A DNA stretch of 64,000 nt from Rhizobacter sp964253025 (GCF_964253025.1 NZ_CAXUQC020000001.1:248001-312000); one strand, 5' to 3'. Counted from the first letter of the stretch, positions 48,937 to 58,510 are shown. Numbers and translations are program-made. The notes: generated by a model not told the origin, from the letters alone.

Positions 48937-49506
48937 TCAGGCGCCGAGCGCGCGTGCCCAGGTGGCCAGGTCGGCCTCGGTGAGGGCGCCCAGCTTGCGC
49001 GTGATCACCTGGCCGCGGGCATCGAACACGACGGTGAAGGGCAGGGCGCCGTTGCTGTTGCCCAACGACTTGGACAGCGCGATGCCATCGAGTCCGGCGA
49101 GGCCGATGGGGAAGGCCACCGGTTGCTTCGCCAGGAACTCGCGGACCGGCGTCGGGCCGTCGACGGCCAGCCCGAGCACCTGGAGGCCGGTCGCCGGCTG
49201 CCCGCGATGAAAGACGTCCAGCATGGGCATCTCCTTCACGCAGGGCGGACACCAGGTGGCCCAGAAATTCAACAGGAGCGGACGGCCGCGCAGGCTGGTC
49301 AGGGCGAGCGTGCCGCCGGTGGGCGTGTCGAAGGCGCTGTTCCAGATGTCGCCCTCGGCCGCACCGGCGGTCGGCGCGGACGCGGCCCGTGGGGCGGCCG
49401 AGCTTGCGGGTCCCGGCGTGCCGCGGCGTTGCCACCAGGCCCATCCCGCCCCGGCGGCAAGGGCGCTTGCACCGGCGCCGGCGAGCAGCATGCGCCGCCC
49501 GTTCAC
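48937..49506 (-). CDS. TlpA-family membrane-anchored thioredoxin-like protein
   Basis: 189 residues: an N-terminal membrane/signal segment (about 5-25), then a thioredoxin fold of the TlpA/ResA type with NFWATWCPPCVKEMP, the WCPPC active site, facing the periplasm and likely a disulfide reductant. GTG start overlapping the upstream stop as GTGA, suggesting coupling; an internal ATG six codons on is the alternative. Confidence 0.9.
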   Translation of the reverse strand: MNGRRMLLAGAGASALAAGAGWAWWQRRGTPGPASSAAPRAASAPTAGAAEGDIWNSAFDTPTGGTLALTSLRGRPLLLNFWATWCPPCVKEMPMLDVFHRGQPATGLQVLGLAVDGPTPVREFLAKQPVAFPIGLAGLDGIALSKSLGNSNGALPFTVVFDARGQVITRKLGALTEADLATWARALGA

Positions 49507-50105
49507 GGCGCCTCCGCGTCGAGGAGCCGTCGAAGTGCCGCGAGGTCGCCCCGTTCGGTGCGCCCCCGGGTGTCGGCCTTGAGGGCGCCACGCAGGTCAT
49601 CGAAGTCGAGGATGCTCAGGTGCAGGGTGACCGGTTCACCGAGTTCCGCACACGCCGTGCTGAAGCTCAGCACGTCGATGGGCTGGTTGCGCGGGCCGTT
49701 GAGGCTGCCGACGTCGAAATCGATGCGGCGGTTCAGCAGCTCGATCTCGGCTTCCTTGGCGTCATCGCAGAAGAGCTGCAGGTGGATGCTGTTGAGCCGG
49801 GTGGCAGTGCCGCGCCAGACGGCGCCTGTCAGGTGCGGCCGGAAGGCCTGGAGCCGCTCCATCCACACCGCGGCCACCTCGCGCAAGGCGCGCAACTCGG
49901 CCGGCTGCGTCTCGGCGCAGAAGAGGGCGAGGTACGACCTCACCTCCTCCTCGACGAGGTCGTTGTCGGGCAGTTCGGCCGGTCGCACGCTGGCACGGCC
50001 GAGCACGCGGGCCGCACGGCGCTTGGCCGGGCCGTATTCCATGCCTTCTTCGACGATGAGCCGCGCTGCGGCGCTCGCCAGTTCGGCAGTGAGGGAGGAA
50101 GCCAT
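49503..50105 (-). CDS. Conserved hypothetical protein upstream of tlpA-like gene
   Basis: 200 residues, no signal peptide or membrane segment. It contains an Asp/Glu-rich middle region (NDLVEEEVRSYLALFC), a FRPHLTGAVWRGTATRLN stretch and an LSILDFDDLRGALK end. Some entries of this neighbourhood are labelled UDP-N-acetylmuramate-alanine ligase, but no ligase motif (no P-loop GxxGKT) exists here, so I would not use that name. A nucleotidyltransferase-like fold is possible. Start at MASSLTAEL. Confidence 0.72.
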   Translation of the reverse strand: MASSLTAELASAAARLIVEEGMEYGPAKRRAARVLGRASVRPAELPDNDLVEEEVRSYLALFCAETQPAELRALREVAAVWMERLQAFRPHLTGAVWRGTATRLNSIHLQLFCDDAKEAEIELLNRRIDFDVGSLNGPRNQPIDVLSFSTACAELGEPVTLHLSILDFDDLRGALKADTRGRTERGDLAALRRLLDAEAP

Positions 50106-50147
50106 GGCTGATTCTAGGCCGGCGCGTCGGCAGGCGGGCACCACGCG

Positions 50148-50918
50148 TCAGGGCAGGTCCACCGAGCCCATGCGGGCCTGGATCGTGGCCGCCCGGCTCA
50201 GCACGTAACCGGAGCCCGGGCGCTTCTCGAAGCGCTTGGGCGCCGGCAGCATGACGGCCAGCCGCGCCGAGGGGTACGTGCCGAGATTGGTGGCGGACGT
50301 GCGGAAGTAGTGTTGCGCGGCGGCTTCGGCGCCGAAGACGCCTTCGCCCCATTCGACATTGTTGAGGTAGATCTCGAGGATGCGCTGCTTGCTCAGGAGC
50401 GCCTCGAGCATGAAGGTCACCACGATCTCCTGGCCCTTGCGCGCGAGGTTGCGCTCACCGGCCAGGAACAGGTTCTTGGCCAGTTGCTGCGTGATGGTGG
50501 AGCCACCGACGATGCGCGGCTCGGGCCGCTTCGGCGTGGTGGCCACGGCCGCCGGCCGGTTGGCGCGGCGCTTCTCGTCGCGCTGGGCCTGCTTCTCGGC
50601 ACGGGCCTCGGCGCGCTGGTTCTTCTCCCAGGCCTTCTCGAGCGCATCCCAGTCGACGCCGCCATGCTCCGTGAAGGCGGCATCCTCGGAGGCGATCACG
50701 GCCCGCTTGAGGTTGTTGGAGATCCGCTCGTTGTCGACCCATTCCTGGCGCCACGCGAGTTCCCCGCGCTCGGTCACCAGGCGCCAGATCTCGGAACGCT
50801 GGAAGGTGGTGGACTGCGGCGCCACCACGGCCATCAATGCGATGCGGCCCGCGAAGAAGATCTCGAGGGCCAGCAGCGAGATCACCAGCAGGGCCAGCAT
50901 CCGGCCCACGAGCTTCAC
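50148..50918 (-). CDS. mtgA: Monofunctional peptidoglycan transglycosylase
   Basis: 256 residues: one N-terminal membrane helix and a GT51 domain that polymerises lipid II glycans. Motif 1 has catalytic Glu in ASEDAAFTEHGG, then GGSTITQQLAKNLFL and a third motif in LEIYLNNVEWG. Between motifs 1 and 2 there is a Lys/Arg/Glu-rich insertion of about 25 residues (QRAEARAEKQAQRDEKRRAN...) that is absent from typical MtgA. GTG start overlapping the aroE stop (GTGA). Confidence 0.92.
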   Translation of the reverse strand: MKLVGRMLALLVISLLALEIFFAGRIALMAVVAPQSTTFQRSEIWRLVTERGELAWRQEWVDNERISNNLKRAVIASEDAAFTEHGGVDWDALEKAWEKNQRAEARAEKQAQRDEKRRANRPAAVATTPKRPEPRIVGGSTITQQLAKNLFLAGERNLARKGQEIVVTFMLEALLSKQRILEIYLNNVEWGEGVFGAEAAAQHYFRTSATNLGTYPSARLAVMLPAPKRFEKRPGSGYVLSRAATIQARMGSVDLP

Positions 50919-51754
50919 GCCGAGGCCCCGTCGAGCCGGGCCCGCAGCTCGGCCAGCACGGGCGCCGTATCGGGTCGGACGCCGCGCCAGACGAAGAAGG
51001 CCTCGCCGGCCTGTTCCACCAGCATCCCGAGGCCATCGCGTGCCACGGCACCATGGGAGCGCGCCCATTCCAGGAAGCCGCGCGCCGCCGGGCCGTACAT
51101 CATGTCGAGGGCCAGCGTGCCCGGCCGCAGGACGGTCGGGGCCACGGGGATCGCATCTCCCTGCAGGCTGCTGGCGCTGGCGTTGATGACGACGTCGAAG
51201 GCGTTGCCGCAAGCGTCCAGCGAGGTCGCGCGCAGTTGGGTGCCGCCGGCCGCGGCCAGGCTCGCGTGGCGGTCCACCAGGGTCTGGGCGCGGGCAACCG
51301 TGCGGTTGGCGACCACCAGTTCGGCCGGCCGGGCGGTGAGCAACGGGCCGAGCGCGCCGGACGACGCGCCGCCCGCCCCGATCAGCAGCACCCGGCGCCC
51401 GCCGAGCGTGACGCCGGCATTGCGCTCGATGTCACGCACGAGGCCGATGCCGTCGGTGTTGTCGGCGAACCAGCCCTCGGCGTCGAAGCGCAGCACGTTG
51501 GCCGCCTCGGCGAGCTGCGCCCGCCCGCTGGCACGCGGCGCGAGGGCGAATGCCTCGAACTTGAAGGGCACGGTGATGTTGCAGCCCGCGCCGCCGCCTT
51601 CGGCGAACTCCCGAAGGGTGGGGGCGAAGGCGTCGAGCGGGCACAGCAGCCGGTCATAGGCGATGGGCTGCCCGGTCTGCTCGGCGAAGCGGGCGTGGAT
51701 GAACGGAGACTGGCTGTGGTGCACCGGGTTGCCGGCGATGACGTAGCGGTCCAT
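50915..51754 (-). CDS. aroE: Shikimate dehydrogenase
   Basis: NADPH-dependent reduction of 3-dehydroshikimate. 279 residues; substrate motif NPVHHSQSPFIH, catalytic Lys/Asp region TVPFKFEAF (Lys present) with DNTDGIG, and NADP fold LLIGAGGASSGAL. Follows tonB by 20 bp and overlaps mtgA. Confidence 0.95.
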   Translation of the reverse strand: MDRYVIAGNPVHHSQSPFIHARFAEQTGQPIAYDRLLCPLDAFAPTLREFAEGGGAGCNITVPFKFEAFALAPRASGRAQLAEAANVLRFDAEGWFADNTDGIGLVRDIERNAGVTLGGRRVLLIGAGGASSGALGPLLTARPAELVVANRTVARAQTLVDRHASLAAAGGTQLRATSLDACGNAFDVVINASASSLQGDAIPVAPTVLRPGTLALDMMYGPAARGFLEWARSHGAVARDGLGMLVEQAGEAFFVWRGVRPDTAPVLAELRARLDGASA

Positions 51755-51774
51755 GGAAAACCGGAGAGAGGAAG

Positions 51775-52635
51775 TTACTGCGGCGCGCTCAGCGTGGTCT
51801 CGAGACCCTCGGTGCGACTGAACCTGAAGCGCGAGGTGATGACGAGCTGGTCCGCACCACGGCGCATGGCGCTGGTGAACGGCCCGAAGGGGGCGGCGGC
51901 CTGGACGATGGCGATCGCCCGCTTGTCGAGCAGCGGCGACTTGGACGGGCGCACCACCTCGGTGTCGACCACCTGGCCACGCGAGTCCACCGTGATGATC
52001 AGCGTGAGCTCACCATAGAGCGGCCGGCCGTTGGCCTCGGGGAAGTTGCGCGTGCCGCGCTCCTCGATCTTGCGACGCAGGGTGTCGTAGTAGAGGGCAT
52101 ACACCTCCTCGCGCGTCGCCGGGCTGATGAAGCGCTTCTTCGGCCGGGCATTCTCCTCGTTGATGCGCTTCTCGATCTCGGCGAGCATCTGCAGCAGCTG
52201 GCGGCGCCGGTCTTCCTGGGCGCGGGCCTTGGGGTCGCCTTTGTCACGACGGGGGTCGGGCTGGGGCAAGGCGGCGAGGTCGCGTCGCACCTGGGCCAGC
52301 ATCTGCTGCTGGGTCTCCATCAGCTGGTCGATCTGCTTGCGCGCGTCCTCGGCCGCGTCGCCCAGCTCGGTGATGGCGGCAGACGGCAACGGAGACGTCG
52401 CCCGCCCCATCGCCATCTCGCCGCCGCCGGCCAGGTTCGCCTGCGCAATGGCCTGGGCCTTCGTCGGCGCCTCGTTCGAGCGGGCATTCACCAGGATCAC
52501 TTCGAGCGGGGTGTCCTCGAAGAAGCGGTTGAACCCCTCCGGGTCCACGAGCCGGACGGTCAGGAGCACGGCATGCACCGCCAGGGAGATGCCGAGCGCG
52601 ATCGAGAGGGCCGGGTTGTTCTTGAAGATGTTCAC
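51775..52635 (-). CDS. Energy transducer TonB family protein
   Basis: 286 residues: an N-terminal membrane helix (residues 8-26), an unusual helical, Gln/Glu/Arg-rich periplasmic spacer (90-170) in place of the common Pro-rich one, and the C-terminal TonB domain with GRPLYGELTLIITVDSRGQV and DTEVVRPSKSPLLDKRAI. Couples proton motive force to outer-membrane receptors; no exbBD neighbours. GTG start overlapping the RNase stop by GTGA. Confidence 0.85.
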   Translation of the reverse strand: MNIFKNNPALSIALGISLAVHAVLLTVRLVDPEGFNRFFEDTPLEVILVNARSNEAPTKAQAIAQANLAGGGEMAMGRATSPLPSAAITELGDAAEDARKQIDQLMETQQQMLAQVRRDLAALPQPDPRRDKGDPKARAQEDRRRQLLQMLAEIEKRINEENARPKKRFISPATREEVYALYYDTLRRKIEERGTRNFPEANGRPLYGELTLIITVDSRGQVVDTEVVRPSKSPLLDKRAIAIVQAAAPFGPFTSAMRRGADQLVITSRFRFSRTEGLETTLSAPQ

Positions 52636-54680
52636 GACGTGGGGGCGGCAGCCGCCGCGGTTTCTTCTGCGTTGCCCTCGCCCTGCACATCGATGGCGAG
52701 GGTGAGCGGGCCTGCGGAGGCTTCCTCGATCTCGGTGTCGTCCACCGGGGCGTCGTCCGCTTCGGTGGTCGGATCGTCCAGCCGCGCTGCAACGCTGGCC
52801 TGCACGTCGAGGGTGAGCAGGTCGGTGCCGGTGATGCGCACGCGCACGCGGGCACCGCGCGGCAGCCGCTCGGCACCGATGGCCTTGAACACGAGGGGCA
52901 GCGTGTCGGCGCGGACGAGGCCGTCCTTCATCACGGCGGCGTCGAGCTCGTGCAGGTCGTTCTGGGCCAGGTACTTGAGCGTCCAGTAGCGTTCGATGCC
53001 GGACTGGAAGCCGTTGTACGCGGTGTACGCCTCGTCGAAGCCCGAGATGATGGAAAAGAGCGCGGCGTCCTTGGGTTTGAAGGGCGCGGCCAGCAGGGCG
53101 GTACGGCCGTGGCGGGCGCAGGCGATGATCTGCCACTGGTTGACGAGGTCGACATAGCGACGCAGCGGGGACGTGGCCCAGGTGTACTGCGCCACCCCCA
53201 TGCCGGCGTGCGGCGCCGCCTTGGTGCTCATTCGCACCTTCACGCCGGGCGCCATGCTGGCCTGGCTGCGGTAGATGCCGGGCACACCCAGCTCGTTGAG
53301 CCAGCCGCCCCAGGTGCTGTTGGCAAGGATCATGGCCTCCGCCACGATCAGATCCAGGGGTGATCCGCGGGTGCGCGTGGTGATCGTCACCTGTTCGTCC
53401 CCACGGGGCTCGGCGCCCTCGTTGCCGTCCAGGCGGAAGTTGTAGTCCGGCCGGTTGAAGCTCTCGGGCTTGCCGCGCACCACCTCGCGCGCCGCCTTGA
53501 GGTGACGGGCCAGGCGGAAGGCGAAGGCCAGCTCCGGCGCGAAGCCGTACTCGGCCGGAGCCGCGCCGGTCAGGGTCGCCTCGGTGATGACCTGGTCCAG
53601 CTGGTCGTGCCGCAGGTTGGCGGCGATGGGCACCCGTTCGATGCGCGTCTCGGTCGCCTTCACGGCGAAGCTCGCCTCGTCGAAGGTGACGTACAGCGAG
53701 ACGGCCGGGCAGTCGCGGCCTTCGAGGAGCGTGTACGCCTGCACCACGTCGTCGGGCAGCATGGTCAGCTTGTAGCCGGGCATGTACACCGTGGACAGGC
53801 GGTCGCGGGCCACCTTGTCGATCGGGCTGTCGGGCGCCATGGCGAGGCCGGGTGCCGCGATGTGCACGCCGAACACCACCGTGCCCGAACCCAGCCCCTG
53901 CACGGACAGCGCGTCGTCGATCTCGGTCGTGGCCGAGTCGTCGATCGAGAAGGCCTGCACGGGTGCGAGCGGGAGGTCGTCCTTGATGGCCGGCGCCTGC
54001 AGGCTCGGGAAGCCGGTGCCCTTCGGGAAGTTCTCGAACAGGAAGCGGCGCCAGTGGAACTGGTAGGGGGAATCGATGGCGCCCGCGGCGGTGAGCAGGT
54101 CCAGCGGCGCCCGCTGTGCGCGGCGCGAGGCCTCCACCACCGCCTTGTACTCGGCCGCGTTCTTGTCGGGCTTGAAGAGGATCTTGTACAGCTGCTCGCG
54201 CACCGGTGCCGGGCACTGGCCACCGATAAGTTCCTCCGCCCAGGCGTCGATCTGCGCGGCAATCTGCTTCTTGCGCTCGATGCCGAGCAGCGCTGCCTTC
54301 ACGATGTCTTCGGGGGCCTTGCGGAACTGCCCCTTGCCGGCACGGCGGAAGTAGTGGGGCGCGTCGAACAGGCGAAACAGCGCCGCCGCCTGCTGGACCG
54401 GGCCGGCGCTCGCGTCGAAGTAGTCGCGGGCCAGGTCGGCGAATCCGAATTCCTCTTCGGGGGCGAACTCCCAGGCCAGGTCGAGGTCGATCTCGGCGGC
54501 CAGGCGCTGTCCCTCCGCCATGAGTTCCGCCGGGGCCGGCTTCTCGAAGCGGAGCAGCAGGTTGGCGGACTTGACCTTCACCCGCTTGCCGGAGTCCAGT
54601 TCCACCTGGGCGGAGGTGTCCGTCTCGGACATCAGGCGGCCGGCGAGGAATTTTCCGGCGTCATCGAACAGTGCATACAT
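52632..54680 (-). CDS. RNB-domain exoribonuclease (RNase II/R family)
   Basis: 682 residues. 3'-5' exoribonuclease fold: RNB catalytic domain with SIDDSATTEIDDALSV (acidic metal ligands), followed by IYRSQASMAPG and QYTWATSPLRRYVDL, and a C-terminal S1-like domain ending in a Thr/Glu tail. It is the short betaproteobacterial form without an obvious full set of cold-shock domains at the N-terminus. Head of the run RNase-tonB-aroE-mtgA. Confidence 0.9.
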   Translation of the reverse strand: MYALFDDAGKFLAGRLMSETDTSAQVELDSGKRVKVKSANLLLRFEKPAPAELMAEGQRLAAEIDLDLAWEFAPEEEFGFADLARDYFDASAGPVQQAAALFRLFDAPHYFRRAGKGQFRKAPEDIVKAALLGIERKKQIAAQIDAWAEELIGGQCPAPVREQLYKILFKPDKNAAEYKAVVEASRRAQRAPLDLLTAAGAIDSPYQFHWRRFLFENFPKGTGFPSLQAPAIKDDLPLAPVQAFSIDDSATTEIDDALSVQGLGSGTVVFGVHIAAPGLAMAPDSPIDKVARDRLSTVYMPGYKLTMLPDDVVQAYTLLEGRDCPAVSLYVTFDEASFAVKATETRIERVPIAANLRHDQLDQVITEATLTGAAPAEYGFAPELAFAFRLARHLKAAREVVRGKPESFNRPDYNFRLDGNEGAEPRGDEQVTITTRTRGSPLDLIVAEAMILANSTWGGWLNELGVPGIYRSQASMAPGVKVRMSTKAAPHAGMGVAQYTWATSPLRRYVDLVNQWQIIACARHGRTALLAAPFKPKDAALFSIISGFDEAYTAYNGFQSGIERYWTLKYLAQNDLHELDAAVMKDGLVRADTLPLVFKAIGAERLPRGARVRVRITGTDLLTLDVQASVAARLDDPTTEADDAPVDDTEIEEASAGPLTLAIDVQGEGNAEETAAAAAPTS

Positions 54681-54719
54681 TTGCGGATTGTCGCCTGAAC
54701 CGGCGGGCCGCCCACACGC

Positions 54720-55307
54720 CTAGGGCCGCGGCGCAAGATCCAGGAAGTGGAGCACGTGGGGCAAGTGCACGTCGAAGTCCGTCAGGCCGTGGTCGCTGCC
54801 TTCGACGATGCGCAGGTGCGCGCCCCGGTAGCGCTCGCTCATCTCGCGCCAGTCGAGCACCTCGTCACCGGTCGCGATGACGGCGAAATAGCGGGACGGG
54901 TCCCGCAGTTCGCCCGGTGCCATCGTTTGCAACTCCGTCACGAACTCGGGCCGGAAGAAAAAGACCTCGTCGCTGTGCCACTGCCGCATCTGGCCGATGT
55001 GGCGTGCCAGGTCGCGCGCCGGGTGGACGGCCGGGTTCAGCAGCACGGCCTGGCAACCGGTGCGCTCGGCCAGCACGGTGGCATAGAAGCCCCCGAGCGA
55101 ACTGCCGACGATCCGGGTGGTTTCCAGCGGCCAGTGCTGCATGCCCGCTTGCAGCAGGTCGATCGCCTCGCGGGGCGAGGGCGGCAGCTGCGGGCACCAC
55201 CAGGTCACCCCCGGCGCATGCTGCTTCACCCAGGCCCCCATCTTCCGCGCCTTGAAGGAATGCGGCGAGGACCGGAAGCCGTGCAGGTAGAGCAGGTGGG
55301 TGGTCAT
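54720..55307 (-). CDS. YqiA-like alpha/beta hydrolase
   Basis: 195 residues, matching the YqiA (UPF0227) esterase group: LLYLHGFRSSPHSFKA, nucleophile elbow GSSLGGFY (Ser), TGDEVLDW acid and a GSDHGLTDF histidine. Likely a cytosolic carboxyl esterase. Start is the Met at MTTHLLYL; the frame is open further upstream without family sense. 39 bp before the RNase gene. Confidence 0.9.
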   Translation of the reverse strand: MTTHLLYLHGFRSSPHSFKARKMGAWVKQHAPGVTWWCPQLPPSPREAIDLLQAGMQHWPLETTRIVGSSLGGFYATVLAERTGCQAVLLNPAVHPARDLARHIGQMRQWHSDEVFFFRPEFVTELQTMAPGELRDPSRYFAVIATGDEVLDWREMSERYRGAHLRIVEGSDHGLTDFDVHLPHVLHFLDLAPRP

Positions 55308-55437
55308 GGGGCGAGCCGTGCGGGATGCCACGGAGTTTAGGGGCGCGCCTGCCATCCTGCCGGCCGTGGGTTGAACTTCGGGCCCCGCACCGCCTCTACA
55401 CTCGTCTGCCGCTCGCCACCCGAGGAACCAGGACTCC

Positions 55438-58227
55438 GTGAAGCCCCTGCACACGCGCCCCCCGCTCCCGCTCCGCCCGCCCGCCGCCCCCCGGGGTGCG
55501 CGAGTCGCCGTATCCCCCCTTGTGGTCGCCCTGTCGCTGCTGACCGGTTGTGCCACCGTGGGGCAGGCCGGCCCGACACCGCCCGCTGCCACCGGCAACG
55601 GCACAGCCGCGAAGGGGCAGGCCGTGGCCCCCCGCTTCGGCAACGGCGGTGCCGCGCCAGGGGCACCGGCGGCGCCGCAGGCTGCTTCCGCGCCCGCAGC
55701 CGGTGCGCAGGCCACGGCCCGTCCCGAGCCGGGCGCGCCGCGCCCGTTCGACGAAGTCATCAAGGGCGCGACGCGCCAGCCCGGTTTCCTGCCCTTGTGG
55801 CGCAAGGACGAGAAGCTCTGGCTCGAAGTGCCCCTCGACCAGCTCGACAAGCCCTTCCTCTTCTCGGCCAACGTCTCGCACTCCGTGGGCGAGCGCGGCC
55901 TGTATGCCGGCCAGATGGGCCCGTCGTGGCTTGCCAGCCTGCGCCGCGTCGGCGGCAATCAGATCCAGCTCGTCGCCCACAACACCGAATTCATCGCCAC
56001 CAACCCGCAGATGAACCTCACGGTGCAGCAGGGCTTCTCCAACAGCCTGCTGGCCTCGGCCACGATCGCCAGTGCGCAGCATCCCGAGCGTCGGTCGGTG
56101 CTGATCGACGCGGGCTTCCTGCTGACCGACATCCCGGGCTACGGCACGCGCATCGAGAGCGCCTACCGCATGCCCTTCGGGCTTGACCGCGGCAACTCCT
56201 ACTTCGAACGCACCCACGTCACCGATGGCATCACCTCGGTGAACGCGCGCGTGCACTTCGGCATGGCGCGGCTGCCGGCGGCACCGCTCGTGCCACCGCC
56301 GGTGGCCACGCCGCGCCCCGCCACGCTGCCCGACGCGCGCAGCCTGTTCGTGGGCTTCGTCTACAGCTTCACCCGCCTGCCCGAGCAGCCCATGGCGCCG
56401 CGTCGCGCGGATCCCCGCATCGGCCACTTCTCCGACCCGGTGACCGACCTGAGCGACGACCTGACCTACAACCCGCGCGTCCATCACATCTCCCGCTGGC
56501 GGCTGGAGAAGGCCGATCCGCAGGCGCCGCTCTCCGAGCCCAAGGCACCGATCGTCTTCTGGCTGGACAAGAACATTCCCCTCAAGTACCGCCCGGCGGT
56601 GGAGGCCGGTGTGCTGGAGTGGAACAAGGCCTTCGAGCGCATCGGGTTCCGCAATGCCGTGGTCGTGCGCCAGCAGGCCGATGGAGATGAATGGGACACG
56701 CTGGACGCGCGCCACGCGTCCATCCGCTGGTTCGTCGGGCGCGATGCCGGCATGGCGGTCGGGCCGCACCAGTCGGATCCGCGCACCGGCGAGATCATCG
56801 ATGCCGACATCGCCATGAGCGACGTGTTCGGCCGCAGCGCGCGACGCCTGCTGGTCGAGGACCTGGGTGCTGCCGTCCACCGCCACGAGCACGCCACGCA
56901 TCCGGGCGGCGCGGCCGAAGCCGCCTGCAACTACGCCTTCGAGGCGCGGCACGAGATGGACTTCGCCCTCGACCTGCTGGAGGCCCGCGGCGAACTGGCC
57001 CCCGACAGCCCGGAGGCCGACGCGCTGGTGCGCGCCGTCATCAAGGACACGATCATGCACGAGGTCGGCCACACGCTCGGCCTCAAGCACAACTTCAAGG
57101 CCTCCACCGTGATCAGCCGCGAGCAGCTGCGCGACCGCGAGTTCACCGCCGAGCGTGGCCTGTCCGGTTCGGTGATGGACTACAACCCGTACAACCTGCC
57201 GTTGGCCGGCGAGCGCCCCAGCACGCTCAGCAATGCCGCGCTCGGACCCTACGACTACTGGGCCATCGAATACGCCTACAAGCCGATCGATCCCGCGCAG
57301 GAAGTCGAGGAACTCGGGCGCATCGCCGCCCGCAGCACCGACCCGTTGCTGGCCTATGCGGACGACGCCGACGCCACGACCGACGGCCTGGACCCGCTCG
57401 TCAACCGCTTCGACCTGGGCGACGACCCGCTCGCCTACTACAAACGCCGCCTGGCCCTGTCCCGCGAACTGTGGGATCGGGTGCAGGCGCGAACCCCGCA
57501 GCCGGGCGACGATCCCGTGCGCGCCCGTCGGGTGCTGCTCAACGGCTTCCGCCAGCTGCAGGCCAGCGCCACGCTGGTGGGCAAGTACGTCGGCGGCATG
57601 CACACCCAGCGCGACCTGCCGGGCGAAGGCAGCCGGGCGGCCTACACCCCGGTCGATCCGGACAAGCAGCGCGAGGCCTTGCGCTTCCTGACGCAAGGCC
57701 TGTTCAGTGCCGACAGCTTCCGTTTCGACCCCCGGTTCCTCGCCAGCCTCTCGCCCGACTACAACGAGTGGGAGCGCGGCGGCCCGGTGAGCATCCCGGC
57801 CGCGGTGCTTTCGGTGCAGACCGTGGCGCTTGATCGGCTCATGAGCGCGGGCACCGCCTCCCGCCTCCTCGAACTGCCGTTCTATGTGCAAGCCGATCGG
57901 CGGCGCGGCATCATCTCGCTGGCCGAGGTCTACGGCAGCCTGCAGGACGCGGTGTGGAGCGAACTGCGCGCTGCACGCGAGGTCGACACCCTGCGCCGCA
58001 ACCTGCAGCGCGAACACCTGAAGCGGGTGCAGTCCCTGCTCGTCCGCGGCAGCAGCACCCTGCCGCCCGATGCGCTGAGCCTGGTGCGCTTCCATGCCAC
58101 CGAGCTGCAGGCCCGGCTGCGGCGCGCCTCGAGCGCGGGCGGCCTCTCCGTCGAGACACGCGCTCACCTGAGCGACAGCTTGGCCACGCTGACCGAAGCC
58201 CTGCGCGCCTCGATGGTCCGCAGCTGA
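55438..58227 (+). CDS. Zinc-dependent metalloprotease lipoprotein (DUF4953/DUF5117 type)
   Basis: 929-residue exported lipoprotein: signal with lipobox LTGC (Cys near 38), Ala/Pro/Gly spacer (45-100), a DUF5117-type N-domain, and a DUF4953 gluzincin/metzincin-type region with HEVGHTLGLKHNF (extended zinc motif HExxHxxGxxH) and a downstream SVMDYNPYN Met-turn. Probably an outer-membrane or periplasmic protease. GTG start. No partners nearby. Confidence 0.9.
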   Translation: MKPLHTRPPLPLRPPAAPRGARVAVSPLVVALSLLTGCATVGQAGPTPPAATGNGTAAKGQAVAPRFGNGGAAPGAPAAPQAASAPAAGAQATARPEPGAPRPFDEVIKGATRQPGFLPLWRKDEKLWLEVPLDQLDKPFLFSANVSHSVGERGLYAGQMGPSWLASLRRVGGNQIQLVAHNTEFIATNPQMNLTVQQGFSNSLLASATIASAQHPERRSVLIDAGFLLTDIPGYGTRIESAYRMPFGLDRGNSYFERTHVTDGITSVNARVHFGMARLPAAPLVPPPVATPRPATLPDARSLFVGFVYSFTRLPEQPMAPRRADPRIGHFSDPVTDLSDDLTYNPRVHHISRWRLEKADPQAPLSEPKAPIVFWLDKNIPLKYRPAVEAGVLEWNKAFERIGFRNAVVVRQQADGDEWDTLDARHASIRWFVGRDAGMAVGPHQSDPRTGEIIDADIAMSDVFGRSARRLLVEDLGAAVHRHEHATHPGGAAEAACNYAFEARHEMDFALDLLEARGELAPDSPEADALVRAVIKDTIMHEVGHTLGLKHNFKASTVISREQLRDREFTAERGLSGSVMDYNPYNLPLAGERPSTLSNAALGPYDYWAIEYAYKPIDPAQEVEELGRIAARSTDPLLAYADDADATTDGLDPLVNRFDLGDDPLAYYKRRLALSRELWDRVQARTPQPGDDPVRARRVLLNGFRQLQASATLVGKYVGGMHTQRDLPGEGSRAAYTPVDPDKQREALRFLTQGLFSADSFRFDPRFLASLSPDYNEWERGGPVSIPAAVLSVQTVALDRLMSAGTASRLLELPFYVQADRRRGIISLAEVYGSLQDAVWSELRAAREVDTLRRNLQREHLKRVQSLLVRGSSTLPPDALSLVRFHATELQARLRRASSAGGLSVETRAHLSDSLATLTEALRASMVRS

Positions 58228-58246
58228 GCGGTCGCGCTTCAGCGGG

Positions 58247-58272
58247 CGCCCACGCGTGCAGGCGCGTGGGCG
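58247..58272 (+). terminator. Hairpin after the metalloprotease gene
   Basis: Ten-bp perfect stem CGCCCACGCG / CGCGTGGGCG with a 6-nt loop, 19 nt past the stop. No T-run follows, so its terminator strength is doubtful. Confidence 0.35.
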
Positions 58273-58440
58273 GTCCTGCCCGTTCGTTCAAGTGCCGCGG
58301 CGCCTGCCTTGCCGGCGCAGGAACCGCTTTCCATCGATCGGCCTTCTGCTTCCGACGGCTGCACCGCGCCCCGCAGTCCCTTGCACGGCAAAGGGAGGCT
58401 GAGCGGGAGCGGCGATTCGGCACCGGCCGGCAACTCGGGC

Positions 58441-58471
58441 TTGACCCTCAAGCCACTTGAGGTCTTACCGT
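58441..58471 (+). promoter_or_regulatory. MerR-type promoter/operator
   Basis: -35 TTGACC (58441-58446) and -10 TACCGT (58466-58471) separated by exactly 19 bp, the long spacer used only by MerR-family-activated promoters. In the spacer stands the dyad CCTCAAG-CCA-CTTGAGG (58446-58462). Layout copies that of Pmer, PzntA and PpbrA. It drives the gene at 58511 and probably the regulator behind it. Confidence 0.8.
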
Positions 58472-58510
58472 GTCGGTGTGGGCGTCGTGCCCGCGCAGGG
58501 AGACGACCCG

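Noticed and set aside
49503..50105. Naming the gene a Mur ligase
   Set aside because: No ATP-binding or Mur ligase motifs and only 200 residues; Mpl with true motifs is at 59409-60764.
51775..54216. 813-codon frame suggesting a TonB fusion
   Set aside because: The upstream part is an off-frame reading of the RNase gene; the TonB protein starts at GTG 52635 with a proper membrane helix.
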